From contig CALWPY010000012.1 in assembly GCA_944383545.1 (NCBI GenBank), positions 1 through 60,781 on the forward strand: a stretch of DNA of 60,781 bases, written 5' to 3'. Below are positions 1 through 10,254 of the stretch, one piece after another. Both the position numbers and the translations under genes were made by a program. Position 1 is the first letter of the stretch, and each line of letters starts with the position of its first letter. This DNA is from an uncultured Lachnospiraceae bacterium (GTDB lineage: Bacteria > Bacillota > Clostridia > Lachnospirales > Lachnospiraceae). The notes beneath the pieces are model-generated. The model was not told where the DNA came from. It ran no database searches and saw only the letters and a program-made list of their open reading frames with translations.

Positions 1-15
1 AATTGTATATTGTTA

Positions 16-66
16 TCACCAATCCGAAGGATTGATGATGCACGCACAGCGCCATCGCGGAGCGAT
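16..66 (-). repeat. Two-hairpin intergenic repeat module, copy 1
   Basis: Read on the minus strand this has the same layout as the copies at 2151-2209 and 57505-57563: a short GC-rich hairpin (ATCGC arms at 54-58 and 62-66), a GGCGC-containing linker, then a hairpin at 16-38 that opens with TCATCAAT and closes with ATTGGTGA. The inner part of the second stem is CC/GG here but TTG/CAA in the other copies, so base pairing is kept while sequence changes. The function is unknown. No convincing gene covers it. Confidence 0.6.
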
Positions 67-83
67 TTTCATGCACTGTGCTC

Positions 84-161
84 ATTATATCATGTCGCCT
101 GTCGGCTCCATGTGTTCATTCGCATTATGCCGGATTCCGCAAGCGCAATCCGTCGCAATGC
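84..161 (+). repeat. Palindromic intergenic repeat, left copy
   Basis: About 78 bases that recur at about 90% identity, in the same orientation, at 60705-60781. The right part (122-161) is an imperfect palindrome: GCATT at the left end pairs with AATGC at the right end, with a GCGC-rich apex. The left part carries the shared string GCCTGTCGGCTCCATGTG. It resembles REP/MITE-like intergenic repeats; no coding function is apparent. Confidence 0.7.
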
Positions 162-216
162 TCACTATATCATAGAGTATAACCTATATGATGATTTTAT
201 TCAAGTTAAATAAAGA

Positions 217-245
217 TAAAAACCAGACTATTGATAGCCTGGTTT
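217..245 (-). terminator. Terminator of tRNA-Glu
   Basis: Inverted repeat AAACCAG...CTGGTTT (arms 239-245 and 220-226, extended by CTAT/TAG pairing), followed on the minus strand by a T-rich tail. It lies 12 bases past the tRNA 3' end, as expected for a Rho-independent terminator. Confidence 0.75.
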
Positions 246-257
246 AAAAATAACAAG

Positions 258-329
258 CAGTTCGTAGGGGAATCGAACCCCTGTTTTCGCCGTGAGAGGG
301 CGACGTCTTAGCCGCTTGACCAACGAACC
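258..329 (-). tRNA. tRNA-Glu (anticodon CTC)
   Basis: The minus strand folds into a full cloverleaf. The acceptor stem is GGTTCGT/ACGAACT-type, the anticodon stem TCGCC/GGCGA encloses the loop CTCTCAC (anticodon CTC, reading GAG), and the T arm carries GGTTCGATTCC. The CCA end is not encoded; G is the discriminator base. It has its own promoter (360-388) and terminator (217-245). CTC is the minor glutamate isoacceptor that supplements the usual TTC tRNA. The isotype call rests on the anticodon and on resemblance to bacterial tRNA-Glu. Confidence 0.93.
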
Positions 330-359
330 ATAAATATGAAACTGTTTTCAACAAGGGCT

Positions 360-388
360 AGTATAACAAATAACATATTAAAATGCAA
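360..388 (-). promoter_or_regulatory. Sigma-A-type promoter of tRNA-Glu
   Basis: On the minus strand: -35 TTGCAT (388-383), a 17-base spacer, and -10 TATACT (365-360). Predicted transcription starts about 25 bases before the tRNA 5' end. Spacing and both hexamers are close to consensus. Confidence 0.7.
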
Positions 389-432
389 GCATTTTTTTAC
401 ATTTAATTTAAATATTTTTATTCTTTAAAAAT

Positions 433-1743
433 TTAACAACAACTGTATTCCACTGCAAGTATTTTATTTATGACCTCTTCCGGCTTAATATCAGGAAATC
501 TGGATGTTTCAGCATCCACCAGAATATATCTTTCTGTGTGACCGCGGAAGTATTTTTCTCCATCTTTTTCAATTATTTCTTCAACAAGCACGTTAAGAGT
601 TTCATTATTAAAAGATTCTTCAAATCTTCTCTTATTTTCATCTCTTAAAGCAATAAGGATATTACTTCTCTCCTCCTTTATATTGTCCGGTACCTGATTT
701 TTCATTTTAGCAGCCACAGTTCCCTTTCTCGGAGAATACTTAAATATATGCATTTCATATAGGTTAAGCTCCTTTAAATTATTAAAGGTAGTTTTAAATT
801 CCTCATCAGTCTCACCCGGAAAACCTACAATTACATCAGTTGTTATGGCAGGTCTGTCATAATATCTACGTATCAGGGCGCACTTATCCATATATTCTTC
901 TATGGTATATTTTCTGTTCATCCTCTTAAGAGTTTCATTGCATGCACTCTGCAGGGAAAGATGAAAATGCGGACATACTTTATTAAGGTTTGATATTACT
1001 GCCAGAAACTCATCAGTAATTATTCTTGGCTCAAGGGAGCCAAGCCTGATTCTTTCTATACCTTCTACTTCGGAAGCCCTGCATATGATTTCTGTGAGTC
1101 CGTAAGTCCCGTCATTATATGATGAAAGGTTTATTCCCGTAAGTACTATTTCTTTAATACCGTTATCTGCAAGTCTTTTAACCTCATCAATTACCTCGTC
1201 TGCCTTTCTGCTTCTTATCCTTCCTCTCGTATAAGGAATAATGCAGTAGGTACAGAAATTGTTGCACCCGTCCTGAATTTTCACATAAGCCCTTGTATGC
1301 TCAGTTGAAGATGAAATACTCAGATTTTCATATTCACAGTACGGTTTATTTATGTCAATATAATTATCCTGAACAGATTTTTTACTGAAATATTCCGTAA
1401 GTATTCTTACTATGTCTTTTTTTCTGTTATTTCCTACAACAATATCAATATTACTCTCATCTGAAAGCTTATCCTTCTCTGCCTGAACATAACAGCCCGC
1501 AGCGACAATTACTGCTGACGGATTGTTTTTTTTCAGTCTGTGTATCATCTGACGTGATTTTCTTTCCGCCATATTTGTGACTGAGCAGGTATTTATAATG
1601 CAGATATCGGCAGTTTCATTAACTTCTGCCTTTTTGCAGCCTGCATAAGTAAGCGCTTCCATCATGGCATCAGATTCGTATGAATTGACCTTGCATCCAA
1701 GTGTGTATATTAAAACTTTTTTATGTAAAAGCAATGAATTCAT
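433..1743 (-). CDS. mtaB: tRNA t6A37 methylthiotransferase MtaB
   Basis: Radical-SAM methylthiotransferase that converts t6A37 to ms2t6A in ANN-decoding tRNAs. At 436 aa it has the normal family length. The N-terminal MTTase domain has the three auxiliary-cluster cysteines (C17, C53, C84). The radical-SAM CxxxCxxC cysteines are C160, C164 and C167, in CNNFCTYC. The last ~60 residues are a TRAM-like RNA-binding region. The KVLIYTLGCKVNSYES start is typical of the MtaB (YqeV) branch rather than MiaB or RimO. GGGAG precedes the ATG by about 10 bases. The gene diverges from the HPr-like gene across a 109-base gap; tRNA-Glu lies downstream and has its own promoter. No strong terminator is visible. 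Confidence 0.92.
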   Translation of the reverse strand: MNSLLLHKKVLIYTLGCKVNSYESDAMMEALTYAGCKKAEVNETADICIINTCSVTNMAERKSRQMIHRLKKNNPSAVIVAAGCYVQAEKDKLSDESNIDIVVGNNRKKDIVRILTEYFSKKSVQDNYIDINKPYCEYENLSISSSTEHTRAYVKIQDGCNNFCTYCIIPYTRGRIRSRKADEVIDEVKRLADNGIKEIVLTGINLSSYNDGTYGLTEIICRASEVEGIERIRLGSLEPRIITDEFLAVISNLNKVCPHFHLSLQSACNETLKRMNRKYTIEEYMDKCALIRRYYDRPAITTDVIVGFPGETDEEFKTTFNNLKELNLYEMHIFKYSPRKGTVAAKMKNQVPDNIKEERSNILIALRDENKRRFEESFNNETLNVLVEEIIEKDGEKYFRGHTERYILVDAETSRFPDIKPEEVINKILAVEYSCC

Positions 1744-1767
1744 TATGTAAAATCTCCCATATTCTTA

Positions 1768-1796
1768 TTGACTTTTGTTCCGGCAACTTATATTAT
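1768..1796 (+). promoter_or_regulatory. Promoter of the HPr-like gene
   Basis: TTGACT (1768-1773), a 17-base spacer, and TATTAT (1791-1796). An overlapping TATAAT at 1794-1799 would give a 20-base spacer. The leader is about 50 bases and ends in GGAGG at 1840-1844. Confidence 0.6.
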
Positions 1797-1852
1797 AATA
1801 GCATACAAATTTTAATTAATAAATAGTAAAGATAAATACGGAGGTTATGATT

Positions 1853-2086
1853 ATGACATCAGTTAAAATTTCTCTTAATTCTATTGATAAAGTAAAGTCA
1901 TTTGTCAATGATATCAGCGGATTCAATGCAGAATTTGACCTTATCTCAGGAAGATATGTAATAGATGCAAAATCTATCATGGGAATCTTCAGCCTTGATA
2001 TTTCAAAACCTATTGACTTAAATATCCACGCAGAAGAAAATATTGATGAGATTATGGAAGCATTAAAGCCATATCTTGCAGAGTAA
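1853..2086 (+). CDS. HPr-like protein lacking the active-site histidine
   Basis: A 77-aa HPr-fold protein related to the PTS phosphocarrier. The region equivalent to the regulatory Ser46 of Gram-positive HPr is conserved (AKSIMGIFSL). The N-terminal loop that should hold phospho-accepting His15 (GLHARPA in HPr) reads instead as NSIDKVKSF, with no His. It therefore cannot carry phosphate from enzyme I in the usual way. It may be a Crh-like regulator phosphorylated on Ser by HPr kinase (inference), or have lost PTS function. I chose ATG 1853 because GGAGG at 1840-1844 sits 8 bases upstream; the in-frame ATG at 1847 is only 2 bases from it. It is a single-gene unit with its own promoter and terminator, one of only two plus-strand genes in the window. 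Confidence 0.8.
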   Translation: MTSVKISLNSIDKVKSFVNDISGFNAEFDLISGRYVIDAKSIMGIFSLDISKPIDLNIHAEENIDEIMEALKPYLAE

Positions 2087-2150
2087 TATACAGACATAAC
2101 ACATGGACACGACGCATAAAAATCGCTTTTCGGTATCGCGCGCATAAAGA

Positions 2151-2209
2151 ATCGCACTTCGTGCGATGGCGCGCGAGTAGTTCATCAATTTGTTACACAA
2201 ATTGGTGAA
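2151..2209 (+). repeat. Two-hairpin intergenic repeat module, copy 2
   Basis: Hairpin 1 is ATCGCAC-TTC-GTGCGAT (2151-2167). A linker GGCGCGCGAGTAG follows. Hairpin 2 has 12-bp arms TTCATCAATTTG (2181-2192) and CAAATTGGTGAA (2198-2209) with one G-T pair. It lies between the convergent ends of the HPr-like gene and thiI. The linker and hairpin 2 are nearly identical to the copy at 57505-57563, while hairpin 1 differs in sequence yet remains paired. The flanks (2100-2150 and 2210-2260) hold further GC-rich short inverted repeats and no gene. Confidence 0.7.
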
Positions 2210-2263
2210 GAACGCGATGGCGTCGCGGCTGTCCCCCTCCCGTTGGTCGGCGGAATCATAACT

Positions 2264-2298
2264 AAAATAAGACTGCCTTTCGGCAGCCTTATTTTTTT
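2264..2298 (+). terminator. Bidirectional terminator between the HPr-like gene and thiI
   Basis: The stem AATAAGACTGCC/GGCAGCCTTATT with loop TTTC is followed by seven T on the plus strand. On the minus strand the hairpin ends in TTATTTTAG, so it can also end the hrcA-thiI operon coming from the right. Confidence 0.8.
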
Positions 2299-2325
2299 GT
2301 ATTAATATTAATAAAATTAATAGAA

Positions 2326-3510
2326 TTATCTTATATTAATCACTTCAACTGTTTCAAGAGCCTCTTTATATAACGGCTCAATTATTCCCTCCAGCTTTTT
2401 CTCCGACTTCTGAATCAAATCAAGCGTAGGCTTTGTAACAGGATGCTTTGCCACAAAGGTCGTACAGCAGTCCTCATAAGGAAGAATTGATGTCTCATAA
2501 GTACCGATTTTTTCCGCTATATCTATAATCTCCTGCTTATCAAGTCCGATTAAAGGTCTGAACACATCCATGTCTACTGCTTCATTTATTACCCCCAGAC
2601 TGAAGGTTGTCTGTGACGAAACCTGACCTATACTCTCACCTGTCACTATGCACTGGCAGTCATCTTTTTTGGCAATGTCCTCTGCCATCTTAAACATGAT
2701 ACGCTTCATGATAATTGTAAGCTGATCATGAGGGCAGTTATCATATATGGCAAGCTGACATTCTGTAAAATTAACCACATGAAGCTTTATAGGGCCCGAA
2801 TATTTGGCAACTATCCTTGCTAAGTCCTTTACTTTTTCCTTGGCACGTTCAGACGTAAACGGCGGTGCATGGAAATATACTGCTTCTATCTCAACACCTC
2901 TTTTTGCAATCATATAAGCTGCAACAGGGCTGTCAATTCCTCCTGAAAGAAGTGCAACGGCCTTTCCGTTAGTACCCACCGGAAGCCCGCCCGGTCCCGG
3001 AATAATTTTTGAATAAATGTATACCGAATCCCTGATTTCAACGTCTATCATGACATCAGGATTATGAACATCAACTGAAAGTCCCTCGTTTTCATATGCA
3101 TCCAGAAGCTCTCCGCCAAGCCGGCTGTTCATTTCCATTGATTCAATAGGAAAAGTCTTGTTATTTCTTCTTACATGCATTTTAAATGTAAAATTCTTAT
3201 TTTCATATTCACGCCCGATAAATGCCACCAGTTCTTTTGCAATGCTGTCATATTCAAGTTCATTAACAACACTTACAGGACAGATTCCTGCAATTCCAAA
3301 TATACCTGTAAGCTTGCTTATTACTTCATCATAGTCATACTCTGAAAAAGCTTCTATATATATTCTTCCGTAAGCTCTTTTTACTTCAAATTTTCCAAGA
3401 GGTTTAAGGCGTGCCCTCATACGCTTACAGAGAATTTCTTCAAATACATAACGGTTTTTACCCTTTGTACCGATTTCTGCATATTTTATTAAAAACATTT
3501 TATAATTCAT
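2326..3510 (-). CDS. thiI: tRNA 4-thiouridine synthase ThiI
   Basis: Adenylates U8 of tRNA and transfers sulfur to form 4-thiouridine; in many bacteria it also supplies sulfur for thiamine thiazole. The protein is 394 aa: N-terminal ferredoxin-like plus THUMP RNA-binding region (about 1-165), then the PP-loop ATP pyrophosphatase domain with SGGIDS at 189-194. The conserved cysteine region is DCC at 347-349. There is no C-terminal rhodanese domain, as usual for Firmicutes, so persulfide must be delivered by the desulfurase. That desulfurase is encoded only 12 bases upstream, matching the B. subtilis nifZ-thiI pairing. AGGAG precedes the ATG. It is the last gene of the long hrcA operon. Confidence 0.95.
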   Translation of the reverse strand: MNYKMFLIKYAEIGTKGKNRYVFEEILCKRMRARLKPLGKFEVKRAYGRIYIEAFSEYDYDEVISKLTGIFGIAGICPVSVVNELEYDSIAKELVAFIGREYENKNFTFKMHVRRNNKTFPIESMEMNSRLGGELLDAYENEGLSVDVHNPDVMIDVEIRDSVYIYSKIIPGPGGLPVGTNGKAVALLSGGIDSPVAAYMIAKRGVEIEAVYFHAPPFTSERAKEKVKDLARIVAKYSGPIKLHVVNFTECQLAIYDNCPHDQLTIIMKRIMFKMAEDIAKKDDCQCIVTGESIGQVSSQTTFSLGVINEAVDMDVFRPLIGLDKQEIIDIAEKIGTYETSILPYEDCCTTFVAKHPVTKPTLDLIQKSEKKLEGIIEPLYKEALETVEVINIR

Positions 3511-3522
3511 AATTTTCTCCTG

Positions 3523-4665
3523 TTATTTTCTCACATATCTTCTAAGCATAGGCAAAAGCTTTGATATAACATCAAAAGCATAGTCAGCCTGCTCTATGGT
3601 ATTATCTTCTCCAAAACTGAATCTAAGCGTGGATTCCAGTCTTTCTTCAGGAAGTCCTATTGAAGTAAGCACACCGCTTACGGTTTTTTTATTAGAAGAA
3701 CAGGCAGAGCCCGAAGAAACATATATGCCCTTATCTTCAAGTGCGTGAAGCATTACCTCACTTCTTACACCCGTAAAACTTATACTTGCTATATGAGGCG
3801 CTTCTCCGGAATTATCATAAACTTCAGGTAGTTCTGTTACCTTCTTTATAAAATAATCCTTTATGTTTCTTATATTTTCAATCTTTTCATCAAAATTCTC
3901 AAAAGTTTTTTTGGCTGCAACACCCATACCCGCTATAGCCGGAACATTTTCGGTACCCGAACGGATATTTTTCTGCTGTCCTCCACCATATATAATCGGT
4001 TTTATAAGAGTCTTATTCTTTATATAAAGAGCTCCCGATCCCTTTGGTCCATGAATCTTATGACCGCTGAGTGACATTATGTCTATATCTGTCTTCTTTG
4101 GAAATACCGGAATTTTTCCATATGCCTGAACAGCATCAGTATGGATAATTATTTCAGGATTTTTACGTCTAACTATTTTGGATATTTCATTAAGCGGTTG
4201 GACTGCACCTATTTCATTATTTACATACATGCATGAAACTATTATTGTATCTTTTCTTATTGCAGCTTCCAGTTCGGAGAGATTTATTATACCCTTTTCA
4301 TCCACTCCTATAAAAGTCACTTCAAATCCCTGGTCTTTTAAAAATTCCAGTGTACTTATTACCGAAGCATGCTCTATCGACGATGAAATAATATGCATTC
4401 CCTTTCTCTTATGCGCCATTGCAGTTCCGATAAGAGCTAAATTATTTGACTCTGTCCCGCCTGATGTAAAAAATATTTCACTGCTTTCAACCTTAAGGGT
4501 TTTTGCTATTATTTCTGATGCTTCCCTGATATATTTTTCAGCAGTTACACCCTTCATATGTAATGAAGACGGATTACCGTAATCCTCCTCCATTATTTTT
4601 ATCATTATATCCTTTACCTCAGGATAGACTCTGGTTGTCGCTGCATTGTCAAAATATGCTTCCAT
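3523..4665 (-). CDS. Cysteine desulfurase (NifS/IscS family), partner of ThiI
   Basis: PLP enzyme that takes sulfur from L-cysteine and holds it as a persulfide. The protein is 380 aa, full length for the class. The PLP lysine is K203 in SGHKIHGPKG; the persulfide cysteine is C322 in SSGSACSSNK; an HTDAVQ motif lies near 175-180. Its position directly before thiI suggests a dedicated NifZ/IscS-like role in tRNA thiolation rather than general Fe-S assembly (no iscU or sufU is nearby). The SD GGAGAT lies about 11 bases before the ATG. The gap to the upstream rsmE is 35 bases. Confidence 0.92.
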   Translation of the reverse strand: MEAYFDNAATTRVYPEVKDIMIKIMEEDYGNPSSLHMKGVTAEKYIREASEIIAKTLKVESSEIFFTSGGTESNNLALIGTAMAHKRKGMHIISSSIEHASVISTLEFLKDQGFEVTFIGVDEKGIINLSELEAAIRKDTIIVSCMYVNNEIGAVQPLNEISKIVRRKNPEIIIHTDAVQAYGKIPVFPKKTDIDIMSLSGHKIHGPKGSGALYIKNKTLIKPIIYGGGQQKNIRSGTENVPAIAGMGVAAKKTFENFDEKIENIRNIKDYFIKKVTELPEVYDNSGEAPHIASISFTGVRSEVMLHALEDKGIYVSSGSACSSNKKTVSGVLTSIGLPEERLESTLRFSFGEDNTIEQADYAFDVISKLLPMLRRYVRK

Positions 4666-4700
4666 TTCTGATTATATCTCCAAATTTCATTAATCTTAGT

Positions 4701-5438
4701 TTAATTTTCAAGTTCAAACATAATTATGGACAAAATTGCAAGTCCTGCCGTTTCAGTTCTTAAAATTCTTTTTCCCAGAGTTATAATTTTAGCTCCCTTT
4801 GACACTGCATAATCAATTTCATCTCTGGCAAACCCGCCTTCGGGTCCTATAAATATTCCAATACTGCTTTTTTCTTTTATTTCAGAAATTATTTTTTTTG
4901 AATAATTAATTCCCTCAGCTTCTTCATAAGGAATAAGAATCATGTCCATATTCTCTGCAAGTGTAATTGCCTCCTTGAAACTCATAAATTCCTTAACTTT
5001 AGGAACTATGCCTCTCCCAGACTGTTTTGCGGCAGCTTCAGCTATTAAATTATAACGCTGTAGCTTCTTTTCTTCCTTCTTCTTATCCGTTTTTACAACC
5101 GTCCGGCTTGTTATAACAGGTACAATGTTTACTGCGCCAAGCTCCACAGCCTTCTGAATTATAAAATCCATTTTATCTGACTTGGGAAGTCCCTGAAAAA
5201 GAGTTATTTCAACAGGGAGCTCTGCCTTATTACTGCATATGTCAGTAATATCCGCTGTTACAGAGTCATTCTTAAGCTCAGTAATTATGCAGTAATAATC
5301 CCTGCTTCTTCCGTCACTTATAACTATCTCGTCACCGGGTTTAAGGCGCAAAACATTTTTAATATGGTTTACGTCATCTCCGGTTATAACTATTTCCTTA
5401 TCAGCAGTATTTAAATTTTCAGCATAAAATCTATGCAT
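4701..5438 (-). CDS. rsmE: 16S rRNA m3U1498 methyltransferase RsmE
   Basis: SPOUT-class methyltransferase of 245 aa that methylates U1498 of 16S rRNA. It has an N-terminal PUA-like domain (start MHRFYAENLN) and a C-terminal trefoil-knot SAM site with GPEGGFARDEI and the terminal LGKRILRTETAGLAIL motif, both diagnostic of the family. GGGAGA precedes the ATG. It follows prmA by 54 bases in the same direction, a pairing common in Firmicutes. Confidence 0.94.
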   Translation of the reverse strand: MHRFYAENLNTADKEIVITGDDVNHIKNVLRLKPGDEIVISDGRSRDYYCIITELKNDSVTADITDICSNKAELPVEITLFQGLPKSDKMDFIIQKAVELGAVNIVPVITSRTVVKTDKKKEEKKLQRYNLIAEAAAKQSGRGIVPKVKEFMSFKEAITLAENMDMILIPYEEAEGINYSKKIISEIKEKSSIGIFIGPEGGFARDEIDYAVSKGAKIITLGKRILRTETAGLAILSIIMFELEN

Positions 5439-5492
5439 AATCCATTCTCCCGTTTCCGTGGCACTGACAGCCGTCTGTTAGCAAACTATAAA

Positions 5493-6437
5493 CTATTTAC
5501 AAACTATGGAAACCCAGTCATTCATGTAAACAGTGTCAACTATGGTAAATCCGTTTTTAATTAAAGCTGTCTTTACCTCTTCTTCCTTGGTATTAATGAT
5601 TCCCGATGTAATAAATATACCGTCCTCTTTAATAAATGGTCTTATTACATCAGAAAGAGGAATAATAACATCCGCAAGAATGTTTGCTACAACTATATCA
5701 TATTTTCTCTCAGGCACGTCTCCCGTACCATCAAGTAAATTTCCACATAAAAAGTTAATTCTATCCTCAGACAGTCCGTTTGCCTCTGCATTTTCAAGGC
5801 TTGCCTTAACTGCCGTTTCATCTATATCCATTCCGCATACATAACCTGCACCAAGGAAAACACTTATAATTGACAGTATTCCGCTACCCGAGCCAACGTC
5901 AAAGACGGACTGTCCGGGTTTTAAGTATTTCTTTATCTGTCCGATGCAGAGTCTTGTGGTCTCATGTCCGCCCGTGCCAAAAGCAAGCACAGATTCTATT
6001 TTTACAAGTATGTCGTCATCCTTTTTGTCAATTTCTTCTTCCCATGCAGGCACAACCAGTATATTATCATACATTCTGACCGGTTTGAAATACTGTTTCC
6101 AGTTATTCTGCCAGTTTGAGTCATCATCAGTTTTTTCCAGTGTTATGGTTTTTGCTCCTACCGGTATAAACTCCTCAAGGCGGATAAGCTCTTTAGCTAT
6201 ATCCGCCTTTAAAGATTCTATATCAAAACTGTCATCGACAAAGCAGGAAACCCTTGCCGTTCCGTCATCCTCTCCTGATATGAGAGGGATGTCAACAAAC
6301 ATGGTTTTAAGCTCTTCATCGGTAAGTGGAACATTATCCGAAACCTCAATGCCCTCAATACCTAATTCATCAAGAAATGCACTTATCAAATCTACGGCTT
6401 CACATGAGGTATCTATTGTCAGTTTTGTCCATATCAT
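5493..6437 (-). CDS. prmA: Ribosomal protein L11 methyltransferase PrmA
   Basis: SAM-dependent trimethylation of ribosomal protein L11. The 314-aa protein has an N-terminal L11-recognition ferredoxin-like domain (to about 125), then a class I methyltransferase with FGTGGHETT, the SAM-binding [10 protein letters not shown] and the catalytic-region VANILADVI motif. The ATG overlaps the dnaJ TGA in an ATGA junction, which implies translational coupling. The dnaJ-prmA-rsmE order is classical. Confidence 0.94.
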   Translation of the reverse strand: MIWTKLTIDTSCEAVDLISAFLDELGIEGIEVSDNVPLTDEELKTMFVDIPLISGEDDGTARVSCFVDDSFDIESLKADIAKELIRLEEFIPVGAKTITLEKTDDDSNWQNNWKQYFKPVRMYDNILVVPAWEEEIDKKDDDILVKIESVLAFGTGGHETTRLCIGQIKKYLKPGQSVFDVGSGSGILSIISVFLGAGYVCGMDIDETAVKASLENAEANGLSEDRINFLCGNLLDGTGDVPERKYDIVVANILADVIIPLSDVIRPFIKEDGIFITSGIINTKEEEVKTALIKNGFTIVDTVYMNDWVSIVCK

Positions 6438-7597
6438 AATTTTTTACCGAATCCCTTTTTCTTCTTATGGTCACCGAAACTGAAGCCTCCTGCTGAATCA
6501 GTTGAAGAACGTGCATTTACGGTTGTCGTCTTCTCATACTGATTTAAAATAGACTTCTGCTCCTCTGTAAGTTTATCAGGTACCTGTACTACAAGAGTAA
6601 CATAATGGTCTCCACGTACAGACTTATTTCTAAGAGTAGGTACGCCTTTGCCCTTAAGTTTTATCTTTGTATTTGTCTGAGTACCCGGCTTAATGTCATA
6701 CTCATAAGGTCCGTCTATGGTATTTAATGTAACTCTTCCTCCCAGAGCTGCCTGTGTAAAGCTTATAGGCTCTGTAGAATAAAGGTCATATTCCTGTCTC
6801 TGGAATATAGGATGTCTGTCAACCAGAACGGTTACAAGAAGGTCTCCTCTTCCGCCTCCGTTTATACCCGGCTCACCCTTTTCACGAATACGTATACTCT
6901 GGCCATTGTCAATACCTGCAGGTACTGCAATCTGTATCTTCTTTTTGCTCTTTACATAGCCTGAGCCTGCACAGTTACTGCACTTATACTTGATAATCTT
7001 ACCTGAGCCCTGACAGTCAGGACATGTCTGGACCGTTCTTGCCATACCAAAAAGTGACTGCTGTGTATAAACCACCTGACCTTTACCGCCACATTTAGAA
7101 CATGTTTCAGGCGGATGACCCGGCTGAGCTCCCGTTCCGTGGCATACATTACATTCATCCTTAAGAGGCAGTTCTATTTCGGTCTGCGTTCCGAAAACAG
7201 CCTCTTCAAAGGAAACTCTGACCGTAGTCTTTATGTTTGCTCCCTTTACAGGCCCGTTTGACTGCCTTTGTCTTGAGCCGCCACCGAACATGTCTCCGAA
7301 TATATCACCAAATATGTCACCCATATCTGCAAAGTCAAATCCGCCAAATCCCGCCCCGCCTGCATTAGGGTCAAAAGCTGCGTGGCCGAACTGGTCATAC
7401 TTACGACGCTTCTCTTCATCACTGAGAACAGCATAAGCCTCAGCGGCCTCCTTAAACTTTTCCTCCGCCTCTTTGTCTCCGGGATTGGTGTCAGGATGAT
7501 ATTTCTTTGCTACTCTTCTGTATGCTTTTTTAATATCGGCTTCCGAAGCATTTTTATCAACGCCCAAAACCTCATAATAATCTCTTTTATCAGCCAT
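6434..7597 (-). CDS. dnaJ: Chaperone DnaJ
   Basis: Hsp40 co-chaperone that stimulates the DnaK ATPase and presents substrates. The 387-aa protein has a J domain with the HPD motif (KYHPDTN), a Gly/Phe-rich linker ([15 protein letters not shown]), a four-repeat zinc-finger region ([32 protein letters not shown]), then the CTD I/II substrate-binding region. I start at ATG 7597 ([12 protein letters not shown]) because GGTGG lies just upstream and homologues begin there; the upstream in-frame extension of 15 codons runs through the terminator-like hairpin region. It is separated from dnaK by a hairpin (7644-7681), which may lower its expression relative to dnaK. Confidence 0.96.
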   Translation of the reverse strand: MADKRDYYEVLGVDKNASEADIKKAYRRVAKKYHPDTNPGDKEAEEKFKEAAEAYAVLSDEEKRRKYDQFGHAAFDPNAGGAGFGGFDFADMGDIFGDIFGDMFGGGSRQRQSNGPVKGANIKTTVRVSFEEAVFGTQTEIELPLKDECNVCHGTGAQPGHPPETCSKCGGKGQVVYTQQSLFGMARTVQTCPDCQGSGKIIKYKCSNCAGSGYVKSKKKIQIAVPAGIDNGQSIRIREKGEPGINGGGRGDLLVTVLVDRHPIFQRQEYDLYSTEPISFTQAALGGRVTLNTIDGPYEYDIKPGTQTNTKIKLKGKGVPTLRNKSVRGDHYVTLVVQVPDKLTEEQKSILNQYEKTTTVNARSSTDSAGGFSFGDHKKKKGFGKKL

Positions 7598-7643
7598 AAT
7601 TTCCACCTTTATTTCATTTATTATCGTCCTCTTTTCGCGCAAT

Positions 7644-7681
7644 TAAAACCAAGGAGTGAAATTCTCCACTCTTGGTTTTAA
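7644..7681 (-). terminator. Intra-operon hairpin between dnaK and dnaJ
   Basis: On the minus strand AAAACCAAG pairs with CTTGGTTTT, with an inner AGTG/CACT extension. The downstream arm itself ends in TTTT. It sits 12 bases past the dnaK stop and could act as a partial terminator or as an mRNA 3'-end stabiliser, making dnaK more abundant than dnaJ. That role is inference from position. Confidence 0.65.
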
Positions 7682-7693
7682 TCAGCTTAAAAT

Positions 7694-9544
<1,851 letters not shown>

Positions 9545-9583
9545 TTATTCCTCCTAAAAATATTCTATATACTGAAACTATTG

Positions 9584-10252
9584 TTAATTTGCTACCTTTA
9601 CCATACTGTGTCTCAAAACCTGGTCCTTATACATATAGCCCTTCTGCATTTCTTCAACGACTATATTTTCACCAAAGTTTTCGTCCTCTATATGAATTAC
9701 CGCATTATGGTAATTAGGGTCAAATTCCTTACCTTCCGCATTCATAGGCTCAACACCTATGTTTTTTAATATATCCATTAACTGTTTGTAGATTTTTTCA
9801 ATACCCTGTTCAAATGCCCTGTCTTTATCTTCATCAGGCACTGTATCGAGCGCTCTTTCAAAATTATCTACAACAGGCAGAAGTCTTTCAAGTGCATCCT
9901 TTGCACCGTAATCATACATCTTTTTATTTTCTTTATCATTTCTCTGTCTGGCATTATCAAATTCTGCCAGAAGTCTCTGATATTTTTCTTTATTTTCCTC
10001 GGCAAGCTCCTTTGTCTTCTCAAGTTCAGCCTGCAGAGCCTTACTTCCTCTTCTGTTTGCTTTCGGAACAGGCTTTGGTCTTTCCTGTTCTGCCTTATCC
10101 TCAGGAATATCTTTTTCCTCATCTATTGAGACATCAGTTCCTTCCTGAACTTTTTCTTCCTTTATGTCAACATCCATCTCTGCCGGAAGACCTTCGTTTT
10201 CTTTTTCTTCTTTAAGTTCCTTGAGCATTTCATCCATAGCCTTATCAGCCAT
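9584..10252 (-). CDS. grpE: Nucleotide exchange factor GrpE
   Basis: Releases ADP from DnaK. The protein is 222 aa. A long, highly charged, Glu/Lys-rich N-terminal region (1-75) is followed by a coiled coil (LAEENKEKYQRLLAEFDNAR) and the beta-wing head with NIGVEPMNAEGKEFDPNYHNAV, diagnostic of GrpE. Its SD (GAGGTG) lies inside the end of hrcA, and only 2 bases separate the two genes, so translation is probably coupled. Confidence 0.96.
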   Translation of the reverse strand: MADKAMDEMLKELKEEKENEGLPAEMDVDIKEEKVQEGTDVSIDEEKDIPEDKAEQERPKPVPKANRRGSKALQAELEKTKELAEENKEKYQRLLAEFDNARQRNDKENKKMYDYGAKDALERLLPVVDNFERALDTVPDEDKDRAFEQGIEKIYKQLMDILKNIGVEPMNAEGKEFDPNYHNAVIHIEDENFGENIVVEEMQKGYMYKDQVLRHSMVKVAN

Positions 10253-10254
10253 AT

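Noticed and set aside
10-213. A 67-codon plus-strand open frame at the left end.
   Set aside because: It runs through the two intergenic repeats, has no ribosome binding site and no protein-like features.
1816-2157. A minus-strand open frame opposite the HPr-like gene.
   Set aside because: It mirrors a recognisable plus-strand gene that has its own promoter and SD.
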